Positions 7,984-16,510 of a stretch of 64,000 bases of DNA are shown here, piece by piece; the stretch's first letter is position 1; every line of letters begins with the position of its first letter. The stretch is taken from contig NZ_BMKU01000006.1 of assembly GCF_014644495.1 (NCBI RefSeq), positions 124,001 to 188,000 of the forward strand, in the 5' to 3' direction. The translations under genes and the position numbers were made by a program. Origin of the DNA: Pseudarthrobacter polychromogenes (GTDB lineage: Bacteria > Actinomycetota > Actinomycetes > Actinomycetales > Micrococcaceae). The notes beneath the pieces were generated by a model. The model saw only the letters and a list, made by a program, of their open reading frames with translations, was not told the DNA's origin and did not search any database.

Positions 7984-9075
7984 ATGCGCACCTCGCAGAC
8001 CAACGCACTGCACTTCGATATCCACGGCCGCGTCACCATCCGCGTCGACGCCAAGGCGCCGGCGGCACACCAGCTCCGGAGCATGTTGGCCTGTTTCGCC
8101 ACCGACGCAGAGCGGCCGGCCGACATCGTCGTCGACGACCAGCCGGAGCCGATGCCTGATGCGGGCCTGCTCGAGCACGAGCTTGCCTACACGGAGGACA
8201 GCGTCCGCTTCAATGCCGACAGGGTCCAGGTGGTGAGGGACGGAGAACAGTGGCGCATCCACGGCGCGGGCGAGCTGCTGACCTCCGTGGTACCTGTCCT
8301 GGACGCCGCCATGATAGGCCGGGGGGCCGCCATGATCCACGCGGCAACGATGGCTTACCGGGGCCAGGCCATCGCGCTTCCCGCCGCCGGGGGGACCGGC
8401 AAAACGAGCACCGCCGCCAAGCTGATGCGCCGCGACGGGTGGTCGTTCATGGGTGACGACTGGGCCTTCCTCGCCGAGGACGCCACACTGCTTGGCTACG
8501 CAAAGCCGATGTTCATCAAACCCCATCACCGGGCCATCTACCCGCACCTGTTCGAAGGTGTCCGGAAGCCCCTCGTGCCGTCGCGGCTCTCGCAGGGCGT
8601 CGGCAGGCTCACCACAATCGTGCACCCGTACGTCATCCGTTATCCGCGCCTCGCGGACTTCTCCCGGAGATGGTCGCCGGAGCACCGCATGGTGACGGCG
8701 GAGACCGCGTTCCCCGGACGGAAAGTCACCACAGCGGCCCCACTTGCGGCAGCAGTGTACGTCGAGCGCTTCGAGGGCACACGGACCCGGATTCTCGAGC
8801 GGACAGCCGATTGGATGGTCGACCGCATGATCGGCAACTTCCATATCGAGATGGCAGGTTTTTCGCAACAGGTTGTGACCGGCCTGGCGGCCACGTCCGT
8901 CGTCCCGTGGCGGGAGCACTTCGCGGCCAAGGGGGTTGTGTTGAGCAAGGCACTCGACGGACGGCCCTGCCACCTGCTGCAGGTGCCTTCCGCGTACACG
9001 GCAGACGAGGCATCGGACGACATTGTCCGGCATCTCGAACAGTTGCTGCCGTCTGTCCTCGACGAGCAGGCCTAG
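7984..9075 (+). CDS. HPr kinase/phosphorylase-like P-loop protein
   Basis: 363 residues. The central part resembles the C-terminal kinase domain of HPr kinase: AALHA-type helix (MIHAATMAYRG), P-loop AAGGTGKTSTAAKLM (about 134-148) and acidic GDDWAFLAEDA (about 157-167). The canonical HprK GxSGxGKS loop is altered to GGTGKTS. The N-terminal 100 residues resemble neither the HprK sensor nor HPr. Such stand-alone HprK-like proteins occur in glycan clusters and in some lasso-peptide clusters, where one modifies a precursor peptide on Ser. Here no HPr or PTS gene is nearby, so the target is unknown. GGGG is placed 7 bases before the ATG. Confidence 0.75.
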   Translation: MRTSQTNALHFDIHGRVTIRVDAKAPAAHQLRSMLACFATDAERPADIVVDDQPEPMPDAGLLEHELAYTEDSVRFNADRVQVVRDGEQWRIHGAGELLTSVVPVLDAAMIGRGAAMIHAATMAYRGQAIALPAAGGTGKTSTAAKLMRRDGWSFMGDDWAFLAEDATLLGYAKPMFIKPHHRAIYPHLFEGVRKPLVPSRLSQGVGRLTTIVHPYVIRYPRLADFSRRWSPEHRMVTAETAFPGRKVTTAAPLAAAVYVERFEGTRTRILERTADWMVDRMIGNFHIEMAGFSQQVVTGLAATSVVPWREHFAAKGVVLSKALDGRPCHLLQVPSAYTADEASDDIVRHLEQLLPSVLDEQA

Positions 9076-9087
9076 GGGGCGGACACC

Positions 9088-9900
9088 GTGGATCACAGTC
9101 CTGCCGAGGTCACCGCGGTTGTCCCTGCCCGCAACGCGGAGCACATGCTGCCCCGTTGCCTGGAGGCCCTGCGACAGTCGGGGGTCGCCGAGATCATCGT
9201 CGTGGACGGATGCTCCACGGACGGAACCGTCGCCATCGCCCGCGCCGCCGGCGCCCGGGTGGTCAGCGACGAGGGCCGCGGCCTGCCGTGGGCGCGAACA
9301 CTTGGTGTGCGGAACAGCAGCACCCGTTGGGTCCTGCTGGTTGACTCCGACGTGGTGTTCGGACCCACGGGGGTCGCCGACCTGCTCACAGAGTTGGTGG
9401 AGGGCGGCTATGACGCCCTCCAGGCCGGGTTGGAGAGTGTCGGCGGACCGGGATACTGGGGACAGGCGCTCGCGCACCACCATCGCACCGGGCGCAGCCG
9501 CAACTGGTTCGGGCTCGTCGCCACGCTCGTTGACCGGGAACTGATGCTGGGCATGGGTTTCGACGACTCGTTTAAGTCGGGGGAGGACATTGAGCTGCGC
9601 TGGCGGATGCGGGACTCAGGCTTGCGAACGGCTGTGTCACAGCGAGTGATGGTCGAACACCGCTTCGCTGCAGACGACTTCGACTTCGCGCTCGACCAGT
9701 TCCTCATGGACGGAACCGGCCTGGGAAAGATGATCCGCAAACACGGCTGGCGCGGTGCGAGGCTGGTGCTGCTGCCCGCCGCCGCGGCAGTCCGGGGCAG
9801 CGCTTTGAGCCTTGCGGCGGGCCAGCCCCGGTGGCTGCGCTACTACGTTGCCTTCTGCTGGTACAACTACGCAGGCCTGGCGCGGGGTCTCGCGTCGTGA
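9088..9900 (+). CDS. Glycosyltransferase family 2
   Basis: 270-residue GT2 with TAVVPARNAEHMLPRCLEAL, IVVDGCSTDGTV, the metal site LLVDSDVVFG and the catalytic-side block FDDSFKSGEDIELRWRMR (ED pair). The C-terminal region has two short hydrophobic stretches that may touch the membrane. The GTG at 9088 is preceded by GGGGGCGG. It is the third GT of the operon and its stop overlaps the next start by four bases. It resembles transferases of O-antigen or exopolysaccharide loci; the donor is unknown. Confidence 0.87.
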   Translation: MDHSPAEVTAVVPARNAEHMLPRCLEALRQSGVAEIIVVDGCSTDGTVAIARAAGARVVSDEGRGLPWARTLGVRNSSTRWVLLVDSDVVFGPTGVADLLTELVEGGYDALQAGLESVGGPGYWGQALAHHHRTGRSRNWFGLVATLVDRELMLGMGFDDSFKSGEDIELRWRMRDSGLRTAVSQRVMVEHRFAADDFDFALDQFLMDGTGLGKMIRKHGWRGARLVLLPAAAAVRGSALSLAAGQPRWLRYYVAFCWYNYAGLARGLAS

Positions 9901-11180
9901 GGGCTGGGCGGGGGACAGCTGAGACGGACGCCTCAACCGTCCGGCACTCCGCCCTGCGCAGCTCGCTCGGCCTCGTCGTCGCAAAAGCCGCCCAGACGGG
10001 CGCAGGTTTCGCTTTCTGGGTCGTGGCCGCGCGCGCCACGTCCGACCGCGAGGTCGGGCTCACCATGGCGGCGGTCTCGGCGGTGATGCTCTGCACGCAG
10101 CTCGCGGTGCTCGGTGCAGGGTCGGCCGTGATCGTCTCGGTGGGACGCGGGGAGCCGCCCGCGCGGGTGCTGGACGCCGCGTTCGCCATCGTGGGGGTGG
10201 CGGGCACCGGACTGGCCCTCGGCTACCTTGTGCTGCAGGCGGCCGTGACGCCGGATACAGCCTCCTTGTCGGTTCTCTTCTGGCTCACATTCCTTGTTGC
10301 TGCCGTCACCGGCACCCTGGTCATCGTGCTGGACCAGGCGCTCGTAGCGCTGGGACGAGGTGCCAGCGCGGCCCCAAGGTACGCGTTGGGCGGCGGGGTG
10401 GCACTCGGGGCCGCGGGGCTCGTGGCCTGGCGGGCGCACGGTGCCTCCGCCGATGTGCTGATGGCCTGCTGGACGCTCGGGACCACCGTGGCGTGCGTCG
10501 TGGGTGCGATCCAGCTGCGAAGACTGGTCGGCTACCGGCCGAGGCCCACCTTGCGCGCGGCGCGCGGCCGTTCACTGCTGGCCCTGGGCCTGCCGAACCA
10601 GATCCTGACGCTGACCGAGCGCGCCCCCGGGCTGTTGCTCCCACTCCTGCTCGCGCACCTGGTGTCGCCGGAGGCAGCCGCCTACTGGTATCCCGCCTGG
10701 ATGATGGCCTGGGCCGCCTACACCGCTCCCATGTTGATGGGCATCGTCCAGTTTTCCGAAGGTGTCCGGGAGCCGGACCGCCTGGTAGCCACCACCTGGG
10801 CGAGCCTCCGATGGTCGCTCGCCGTAGGAGGCCTGGCCGCCGTCGTCCTCGTCGTCTTTGCCCGCCCGCTGCTCGGTCTGATGGGCGAGCGCTACGCCGA
10901 CTCGTCCGCGGACGCCCTGCGGCTGTTGGCGGCAGGGCTGGTGGCATATGCCGTGCTGCAGGCCTACAACGCGGTGTGCCGGGCCCGCGGACGGTACGCT
11001 GAGGCGATCATTGTTGGCGTGACGCTCGGATCCGCCCTCTGCGTCGGAGCCCTGCTGGCCGCCGAGCGTGGGGCCAGCGCCATGGCGCTGGCGTGGCTGG
11101 TGGTGCTCTCCATCGGTGCAGCGGCGGCCGGCATCCGGCTGGTGGCCGTCCTCCGGCGAGTCAAGCAGGACTCGCGATGA
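9897..11180 (+). CDS. Wzx/MATE-type polysaccharide flippase
   Basis: 427-residue polytopic protein with about 12-14 hydrophobic helices and almost no long loops. The opening SSLGLVVAKAAQTGAGFAFW is typical of the polysaccharide-transporter (Wzx) superfamily. It likely flips lipid-linked oligosaccharide across the plasma membrane. The GTG at 9897 overlaps the preceding stop (GTGA); homology starts after residue 15, so this start fits. The lack of charged pairs seen in drug MATE pumps and the setting among glycosyltransferases favour glycan export. Confidence 0.8.
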   Translation: MRAGRGTAETDASTVRHSALRSSLGLVVAKAAQTGAGFAFWVVAARATSDREVGLTMAAVSAVMLCTQLAVLGAGSAVIVSVGRGEPPARVLDAAFAIVGVAGTGLALGYLVLQAAVTPDTASLSVLFWLTFLVAAVTGTLVIVLDQALVALGRGASAAPRYALGGGVALGAAGLVAWRAHGASADVLMACWTLGTTVACVVGAIQLRRLVGYRPRPTLRAARGRSLLALGLPNQILTLTERAPGLLLPLLLAHLVSPEAAAYWYPAWMMAWAAYTAPMLMGIVQFSEGVREPDRLVATTWASLRWSLAVGGLAAVVLVVFARPLLGLMGERYADSSADALRLLAAGLVAYAVLQAYNAVCRARGRYAEAIIVGVTLGSALCVGALLAAERGASAMALAWLVVLSIGAAAAGIRLVAVLRRVKQDSR

Positions 11181-12955
11181 CCAGCACGATCGATGCCCCC
11201 AGCCGTACCGAGCGACGCTGGAAGCTCCGCGACGTGGGGTGCGTTGTGGCTGGCGCCGCGTCCCTGGCTCTCGCCGCGGGGGCCGCCTCCACGGTGGAGG
11301 TCCCCATTAATAGCGACCTGGGGCTCCTCGCCGTGCTGCCCTACCCGTTCTGGGCTGGGGTCCTGCTCCTTAACGTCGCCTTCGCCGTCGCTCTGCGCGG
11401 CGACGGCGAGGGCCCGGCACGCCGCCCGGTCATGCTGTGGCTCATCGCGGTGCTCGTGCTCATGCTCTTCGGGACCGCGGCCTTCGTGACGGATATCCCT
11501 CGGGGGGAGGTCGCCTTCCGCCACCTCGGCATCGCCGACGCCCTCTCCGAGACCCAGGGGATCAACCCGGACATCGACGCGTACTTCAACTGGCCGGGCT
11601 TCTTCGCCCTCCTGGCGACGCTGCTCGAGGCGACGGGGCTCGACCCGGTCACCGTAGCTTTGTGGGCGCCGGTCCTCAACATGGGTCTATGGCTCGCTGC
11701 CATGGGCGTGCTGACACGCTACCTGACGCGCGATCCGCGACGCCGGTGGCTTGCGCTCTGGCTCTTCTGCCTCGGCAACTGGCAGGACCAGGACTACCTT
11801 TCGCCCCAGGCCTTCGGATTCTTCCTCTACCTTGTCGTCGTGGCACTGCTCGTCGGGCCCCTGGCCGCACGGACCCCGGCCTTCGGCGGATTCAAACGCA
11901 CCGCCCTTGAATCGTGGTGGCGGCGGCGGTCGCCCGCCGAGCCGCGGCATGCCCACCGGGTAAGCGCCATCGCGGTGGTTATCCTGCTCGTCACGGTCAT
12001 CTGCGCGAGCCACCAGTTGACGCCGTTCATGCTGCTCATCGCCATGATCGCCCTCACCCTGAGCGGACGTGTCTGGCCCAGCCGGCTGCCCCTGATCACC
12101 GCTGTGGTGCTGTCACTCTGGCTCGTCTACCCCGCCAGTGCCTACCTCGTGGGCCACCCGCCCCTGGAGGACGCAGGCCTGCTGGCCGCGGCCGAGGCAA
12201 ACGTCGTCGACCGCGTGAGCGGGACCCCCGGGCACGTGTTTGTGGTCCAGGTCCGGATGGCCCTCACGGTGGTGCTGTGGCTGCTCGCGGCGGTGGGCGC
12301 GCTGCGCGACTGGCGCAGGGGGCGCCTCGACATCAGGGTGGTCCTCCTGGCTGTCAGCCCGCTGCTGCTTTTCCCCGCACAGCTGTACGGCGGGGAGATG
12401 CTCATCCGCGTTTCGCTGTTCGCGCTGCCCTTCGTGGCGGTCCTGGCCTGCTCGGTCCTGCTTCCCACGCATCGCAACAGGCGCCCCCCTGCCGGAGCCG
12501 CGGCCGGACTTGCCCTTGCCTGCTCCCTGCTAGCCATGCTGACCGTGACAGGACGCTTCGGGAACGCCCAGTATGACGTCTTCACCGACGGCGAGATGGC
12601 CGCCGTCGTCGCCGCACAGCGCCTGGCGCCCCCAGGCTCCGCGATCATCTCGGCAGCCCACCCGACGCCTTGGCGCAGCGACTCCTACCTTGAGAACAAG
12701 TACCGGACGATCGACGAACTGTGCCAAACGGACTTGTCAGCGGAGGTGTGCGGCCCCCTCGTCTACAATTACGCCCGGCACAACCCTGCCGGTGCCGTGC
12801 TGCTGCTCACGCGCTCGTCAGAGGCGAGCCTCGTGCTGCAGGGTGCCACCAGCGAGAGCGGCTTCGCCGAACTGGAGGACTGGCTGGGCGCACAGGACGG
12901 CGTGGAGTTCGTCTTCGGCAACGCCGACGCACGCGCGTACCGGGTGGCGCCATGA
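11177..12955 (+). CDS. Large polytopic membrane protein, possible glycan polymerase or GT-C-like enzyme
   Basis: 592 residues, about 11-12 hydrophobic helices, then a soluble C-terminal domain of about 110 residues (from TGRFGNAQYDVFTDGEM). A periplasm-facing loop near residues 105-140 holds IPRGEVAFRHLGIAD and DIDAYFNWPGFFAL, reminiscent of the first loop of GT-C membrane glycosyltransferases or Wzy polymerases, but I cannot match a named family. The C-terminal part includes SAAHPTPWRSDSYLENKY, where an Asp/Glu/Lys-rich patch is notable. The ATG overlaps the previous stop by four bases. It could be the polymerase or a lipid-linked-sugar transferase of this operon. Confidence 0.65.
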   Translation: MTSTIDAPSRTERRWKLRDVGCVVAGAASLALAAGAASTVEVPINSDLGLLAVLPYPFWAGVLLLNVAFAVALRGDGEGPARRPVMLWLIAVLVLMLFGTAAFVTDIPRGEVAFRHLGIADALSETQGINPDIDAYFNWPGFFALLATLLEATGLDPVTVALWAPVLNMGLWLAAMGVLTRYLTRDPRRRWLALWLFCLGNWQDQDYLSPQAFGFFLYLVVVALLVGPLAARTPAFGGFKRTALESWWRRRSPAEPRHAHRVSAIAVVILLVTVICASHQLTPFMLLIAMIALTLSGRVWPSRLPLITAVVLSLWLVYPASAYLVGHPPLEDAGLLAAAEANVVDRVSGTPGHVFVVQVRMALTVVLWLLAAVGALRDWRRGRLDIRVVLLAVSPLLLFPAQLYGGEMLIRVSLFALPFVAVLACSVLLPTHRNRRPPAGAAAGLALACSLLAMLTVTGRFGNAQYDVFTDGEMAAVVAAQRLAPPGSAIISAAHPTPWRSDSYLENKYRTIDELCQTDLSAEVCGPLVYNYARHNPAGAVLLLTRSSEASLVLQGATSESGFAELEDWLGAQDGVEFVFGNADARAYRVAP

Positions 12956-13287
12956 GCGGCAGCGTCAGCCGGCTTACCCTGGCGCTCGGTCTTGCGGCGG
13001 TGGCACTGTCGCTGGTGACGCTCATCGGGCTGCCGACACCGCTGCAGGCGGTGGCGGCGACGGCCGTCCTCGTCCTGCTCCCGGGGCAGGCCCTGGCCCG
13101 GCTCACGCCGGTGACCGACGCCGCGCTCGGCGCACTGCTCGTCCTGGCGCTTGGCCTCGCCACCCTCACGGCGGTGTCCACGGCGATGTTCTACCTCGCT
13201 GTGTGGTCGTGGCAGGCGTGCGTCGTCACGATGGGCGCCATCACCGTCCTCGCCTGCCTGGCGCGCGCGCGAAGGGAGGCGTCATGA
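12952..13287 (+). CDS. Small membrane protein, 111 aa
   Basis: Three or four hydrophobic helices fill nearly the whole sequence (for example LALGLAAVALSLVTLIGLP and ALGALLVLALGLATLTAVS). No catalytic motif is seen. The ATG overlaps the end of the preceding polytopic gene (ATGA), so the two are translated together; it may be a subunit of that protein. Two basic clusters at the C terminus (ARARREAS) suggest a cytoplasmic end. No family recognised. Confidence 0.65.
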   Translation: MSGSVSRLTLALGLAAVALSLVTLIGLPTPLQAVAATAVLVLLPGQALARLTPVTDAALGALLVLALGLATLTAVSTAMFYLAVWSWQACVVTMGAITVLACLARARREAS

Positions 13288-13502
13288 TGATCGACGTGTT
13301 GATCGACCTGGCGGGCCTGCTCGCGGCCGCTGCACTGCTTTTCACACTCGTCGCGCTCGAGGTCCGGCGCACGCAACCGGACACCGGGCAGCCCGCGCGC
13401 CCAAGGATCCTCGGCCGGGCCGTGGGCACCAGGGTGGTTGCCGCCATGTGGGTGACGTACCTGATCCTCTTCCTTCCACGCGTGCTGGGACTGCTCATAT
13501 GA
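13284..13502 (+). CDS. Small membrane protein, 72 aa
   Basis: Two predicted helices (residues about 5-25 and 48-70) flank a short basic cytoplasmic stretch with EVRRTQPDTGQPARPR. The start ATG overlaps the previous stop in the ATGA arrangement, and a second ATG follows directly. The short size and coupling point to an accessory subunit of the neighbouring membrane complex. I recognise no family, and nothing catalytic is visible. Confidence 0.6.
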   Translation: MMIDVLIDLAGLLAAAALLFTLVALEVRRTQPDTGQPARPRILGRAVGTRVVAAMWVTYLILFLPRVLGLLI

Positions 13503-14551
13503 GCGGCGCCGCGCGGTGGTTGCTCCTCAGCGACCTCCACCTGGGCGTGACGGACCACGATCCCCGGTACCCAGGCAAGGTGCTGACCGGGTTCCTGCGG
13601 CGCGAGGTGCTCGCAGCCTCCGGTCCGCAGCAGCACGTCGCGTTTGTGGGCGACACGTTCGAGCTGGCCGGCTGCAGCGGGGACGGGAGCGTGGCCCGGC
13701 TCGACTCCATCCGCGCCCGCCATCCCGGCACGTTCCAGGCGCTGGAGGAGTGTGCGGCGCGGGGAGTGCAGCTGCACTTCGTGTGCGGCAACCACGACGT
13801 GGAGCTGGCCCGCCCCTCGGTGGCTGCCCGCCTGGCGGCGCTGCTGTCACCGGCCGAGCCCGCACGGGTCCAGGTGCACCCGTGGTTCCTGCACGTCCCC
13901 CGCGTGCTGGTGGCCGAGCACGGGCACCAGCACCACGCGCTGCACCGGATACCCGATATTCTCCGCGCTGCGGTCAACGGCACCGACGGACTGGACCTGC
14001 CCCCGCTCGCCGCCTGGAACGCTGATCAGTCAAGGTCGCGCCTGGGCCGTGCCGGGGCGGTTGCCCAGGCCTGCCTGGCGTCCGAGCGGGCGGAACGCCG
14101 CGTGCGGGAGCCCGCATACGCCGAGCTGTTGCAGGCCGAGTCGTTCCGGCTGGGGCTCGACGGGGTGGCTGTCCGGGACTTGGCGCGCCTGTCCCGGTTC
14201 CGGACCGTGTCCGCGCTCCCGGCGGCCGCTACCCGCATGGCGCTCGCGGCCGCTGGGCGCAGTGCCGCCGGCGGAAAGGCCCCTGCCGCGGCGGTCCGGG
14301 TGGCCCGTACTCTTGAGGCGCACGGTTCCGGGGTGGCCTGGTACCTGTCGGGCCATACCCACCGTGCCCTGGAGTCGTCCCTCGGGGCCTGCGCCGCCCG
14401 GTACGTCAACACCGGCACCTGGTGTTCTGACGTGCGCGGCCGCGGACCCGACCAGTCGGACCGCCGGGTATTCCCGTATGCCGTGGTGGACGTCGCCCCC
14501 GACGGCGGCACCAGCGGCGGGCTGCGGTACTGGCGTCCGGACGCCGGCTGA
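13499..14551 (+). CDS. Calcineurin-like metallophosphoesterase
   Basis: 350 residues with the full two-metal set: SDLHLG (11-16), FVGDTFEL (about 49-56), CGNHDVE (about 95-101), and SGHTHR (about 283-288). An EHGHQHHALHRIPD stretch supplies further metal ligands. The spacing between GNHD and GHTH is long, with an Ala/Arg-rich helical insert near 170-265, so it is not a standard LpxH enzyme. It closes the glycan operon with an ATGA overlap. A role in hydrolysing a lipid-linked or nucleotide-sugar phosphate is plausible but unproven. Confidence 0.8.
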   Translation: MSGAARWLLLSDLHLGVTDHDPRYPGKVLTGFLRREVLAASGPQQHVAFVGDTFELAGCSGDGSVARLDSIRARHPGTFQALEECAARGVQLHFVCGNHDVELARPSVAARLAALLSPAEPARVQVHPWFLHVPRVLVAEHGHQHHALHRIPDILRAAVNGTDGLDLPPLAAWNADQSRSRLGRAGAVAQACLASERAERRVREPAYAELLQAESFRLGLDGVAVRDLARLSRFRTVSALPAAATRMALAAAGRSAAGGKAPAAAVRVARTLEAHGSGVAWYLSGHTHRALESSLGACAARYVNTGTWCSDVRGRGPDQSDRRVFPYAVVDVAPDGGTSGGLRYWRPDAG

Positions 14552-14602
14552 GCCGCACCGGCAGGCTGCAGCACTGCGCCGGCACCGGCAGCCAGGCGGG
14601 AG

Positions 14603-15463
14603 CTACGGGTGGCGAACCCCGGTGCCGGCGAGGACGGCCCGGTAGCCTTCCCGGAATGTTGGATAGGTGAACGCGAATCCGGTACTGAGCAGGAGACTGT
14701 TGCGGCAGCGCTTGTTGCCGCCCCGCGCCGGCCCGGCATCACCCACCGGGGGTTCGGGGAGGCCCATCTCCGTGGCGAGGAACCGCAGTACCGTGCCAAG
14801 ATCGGCGGGATGGTTGTCCACGCCAACGTAGGTTGCTTCGGGATTGGCGGCCATCGTGGCGAGATGGACGATGGCAGCCGCAGCGTCGTCCCGGTGGATG
14901 CGGTTGGTATACCGGATGTCCTCCGGAACAACGGCGGAACCGTTGCGGACCTGGTCGATCAACCTGGTGCGCCCAGGGCCATAGATGCCGCCCAGCCGGA
15001 GGGACGTGGCCGTGGTGGCCGTGCCGCTGAACCGTGCCTGGAGGAGCTGCTCGGCTTCCAGCAGGACGCGTCCGGAAAATCCGCCCGGCGCAGGCGGCGT
15101 ACGTTCGTCCACCCAGCCACCGGCGGCGTCCCCGTATACGGCCGTGGAGGAGACAAAGAGCATCCGGCCCGGCTGTACGTGGTCGCGTTCCAGGGCGTCG
15201 AGGACGTGGGTGAGTCCATCCACATAGCTCGCGCGGTACGCCTCCTCGGAGGGCGAATCGGCAGCAACGGCTATGACGACGGTGGTGGTGTCGGCGGGAA
15301 CCGGCGGCAGTTCCGGCGCGCCCAGATCGGCCGCGACACCTTCGATGGCGGACGGCAGCTTTGCGGGGGAGCGGCGCCAGCCCACCACCCGGTGGCCCAG
15401 CGCGTGGAACCGCAGCCCTGCCTCGGTCCCGAGGTCACCACAGCCGGCTAGGAGGATGGTCAT
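14603..15463 (-). CDS. NAD-dependent epimerase/dehydratase-like SDR protein (YeeZ type)
   Basis: 286-residue extended/atypical SDR. The Rossmann motif is ILLAGCGDLGTEAGLRF at the N terminus. FVSSTAVYGD supplies the catalytic Ser, but the expected YxxxK is replaced by a GRVLLEAEQLL segment, as in YeeZ-like atypical members. LRLGGIYGPGR and YTNRIHRDDAA are the C-terminal family blocks. It converges with the phosphoesterase and is transcribed with the upstream gene 15466-16386, two bases separating them. Substrate unknown. Confidence 0.82.
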   Translation of the reverse strand: MTILLAGCGDLGTEAGLRFHALGHRVVGWRRSPAKLPSAIEGVAADLGAPELPPVPADTTTVVIAVAADSPSEEAYRASYVDGLTHVLDALERDHVQPGRMLFVSSTAVYGDAAGGWVDERTPPAPGGFSGRVLLEAEQLLQARFSGTATTATSLRLGGIYGPGRTRLIDQVRNGSAVVPEDIRYTNRIHRDDAAAAIVHLATMAANPEATYVGVDNHPADLGTVLRFLATEMGLPEPPVGDAGPARGGNKRCRNSLLLSTGFAFTYPTFREGYRAVLAGTGVRHP

Positions 15464-15465
15464 GG

Positions 15466-16386
15466 TTACGGTGCCTCCACCGGGAAGAACACGCGCGGGT
15501 CCTGCAGGAGCGCCGGATAGGTGAACGCGGAACGGTCGATGACTTCGGTGACCGTGAAGTTCCTGCCGAACCTGCCGTCCTCCAGCGTGATGGGCCGGCC
15601 CACGACCTGCCCCACCGCGAACTTCGCACCATGCTCGAACGGGACGGCAACGGGCGTCTTTCCGGGAAGGGTGGAGAATGCCTCCTCCTGCGCCAGCCGC
15701 TTGCGGGTGGGCTTTTTCACCAGCTGCTTGGGCGGTGCTTTGCGGGACTGCCGGGACGGGCGCCGGGACCCGTCGTCGACGAACACGGGGGAGTAGTCCC
15801 CGTCCGCACCCGGCGCATCAGCGGCGGCAGCGGTGCTCCCGTTCACCGGCGGAAGGGCCACGGTTTCGAGCGTCTGGGGATCGACGTCGTCGTGCGGGGA
15901 CCTGAGGATCCACAGGATGTCACCCTCAGGCTCCTGCGGCAGGAACTCATGCCGCGGCTCCGGCCAGACGTAGTCCATCTCCGGTATCGCATCCGCGAAG
16001 ACCGGGGTGTAGAACTTGGGTTCCTTGCGCACCAGCTTGGAGCGGTGGCTCAGGTGGAAATCCGGGTCGCCAAGCCACGGCGGCATGGGAATCTTCGCCG
16101 CGTAGTCCGGGTGGGCTGCCTGCGGCGCGAACTCCGCGATGTTGGCCCGGGTGTTGTCCGGGTGCCCGCGCTTGGTCCACTCGTCAACCATTGCCAGCCC
16201 GTACATGGTGAGGGCCGGCACGTACCCCATCCACATCCGGATGGCCGGGTGGGTCTGCCAGCCGTAGCCGGGAATCACCAGGGCACGCAGTGTCTGCAGC
16301 GCCTCAACGCGCTGCTTGCCCAGCCTGGCGGTGTCCAGGGCAGCGGCGCTCTGCCGGAAATCAGGGTACGGGAGGAAGGTTTGCAT
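15466..16386 (-). CDS. MSMEG_6728 family protein (pyrimidine-dimer-glycosylase-like fold)
   Basis: 306 residues. The N-terminal domain begins MQTFLPYPDFRQSAAALD and continues with LGKQRVEALQTLRAL and HPAIRMWMGYVPALT, the pattern of the actinobacterial MSMEG_6728 family, which resembles T4 endonuclease V-type DNA glycosylases. The C-terminal 120 residues are basic and proline-rich (KAPPKQLVKKPTRKRL) before a folded end. The start at 16386 is supported by homology and by a -10 box six bases before the ATG, which makes it leaderless. A DNA-repair role is inferred from the fold only. Confidence 0.75.
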   Translation of the reverse strand: MQTFLPYPDFRQSAAALDTARLGKQRVEALQTLRALVIPGYGWQTHPAIRMWMGYVPALTMYGLAMVDEWTKRGHPDNTRANIAEFAPQAAHPDYAAKIPMPPWLGDPDFHLSHRSKLVRKEPKFYTPVFADAIPEMDYVWPEPRHEFLPQEPEGDILWILRSPHDDVDPQTLETVALPPVNGSTAAAADAPGADGDYSPVFVDDGSRRPSRQSRKAPPKQLVKKPTRKRLAQEEAFSTLPGKTPVAVPFEHGAKFAVGQVVGRPITLEDGRFGRNFTVTEVIDRSAFTYPALLQDPRVFFPVEAP

Positions 16387-16392
16387 CCCTTC

Positions 16393-16421
16393 AGTCTGAC
16401 GGCACCCGGCGGATGTGCCAA
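16393..16421 (-). promoter_or_regulatory. Leaderless promoter of the MSMEG_6728-family gene
   Basis: Minus-strand TTGGCA (16416-16421), a 17-nt spacer, CAGACT (16393-16398), six bases, then ATG. The -35 matches consensus at five of six positions. Confidence 0.6.
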
Positions 16422-16486
16422 TTGCAGTGCCACGGACCACATGCGAACGGCCTGGATGTTCACATAGTGGACCTATGCATACGTAA

Positions 16487-16510
16487 GTGATCTTCACCCA
16501 CTAAGATCAC
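16487..16510. promoter_or_regulatory. Perfect inverted repeat, candidate operator
   Basis: GTGATCTT (16487-16494), an 8-base centre, then AAGATCAC (16503-16510). A second smaller repeat, CATAG-TGGAC-CTATG, lies at 16463-16477. Both are in the 156-base divergent gap between the genes at 16386 and 16543. A regulator-binding site is the simplest reading; an RNA hairpin is the alternative. Confidence 0.4.

Noticed and set aside
7882..9075. Lasso-peptide biosynthetic cluster.
   Set aside because: An HprK-like gene and a short peptide are present, but there is no asparagine-synthetase-like cyclase, PqqD-type recognition element or transglutaminase-like protease.
7576..9483. Long minus-strand frame opposite the HprK-like gene and its neighbours.
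   Set aside because: It runs over two well-supported sense genes and shows no conserved motif.
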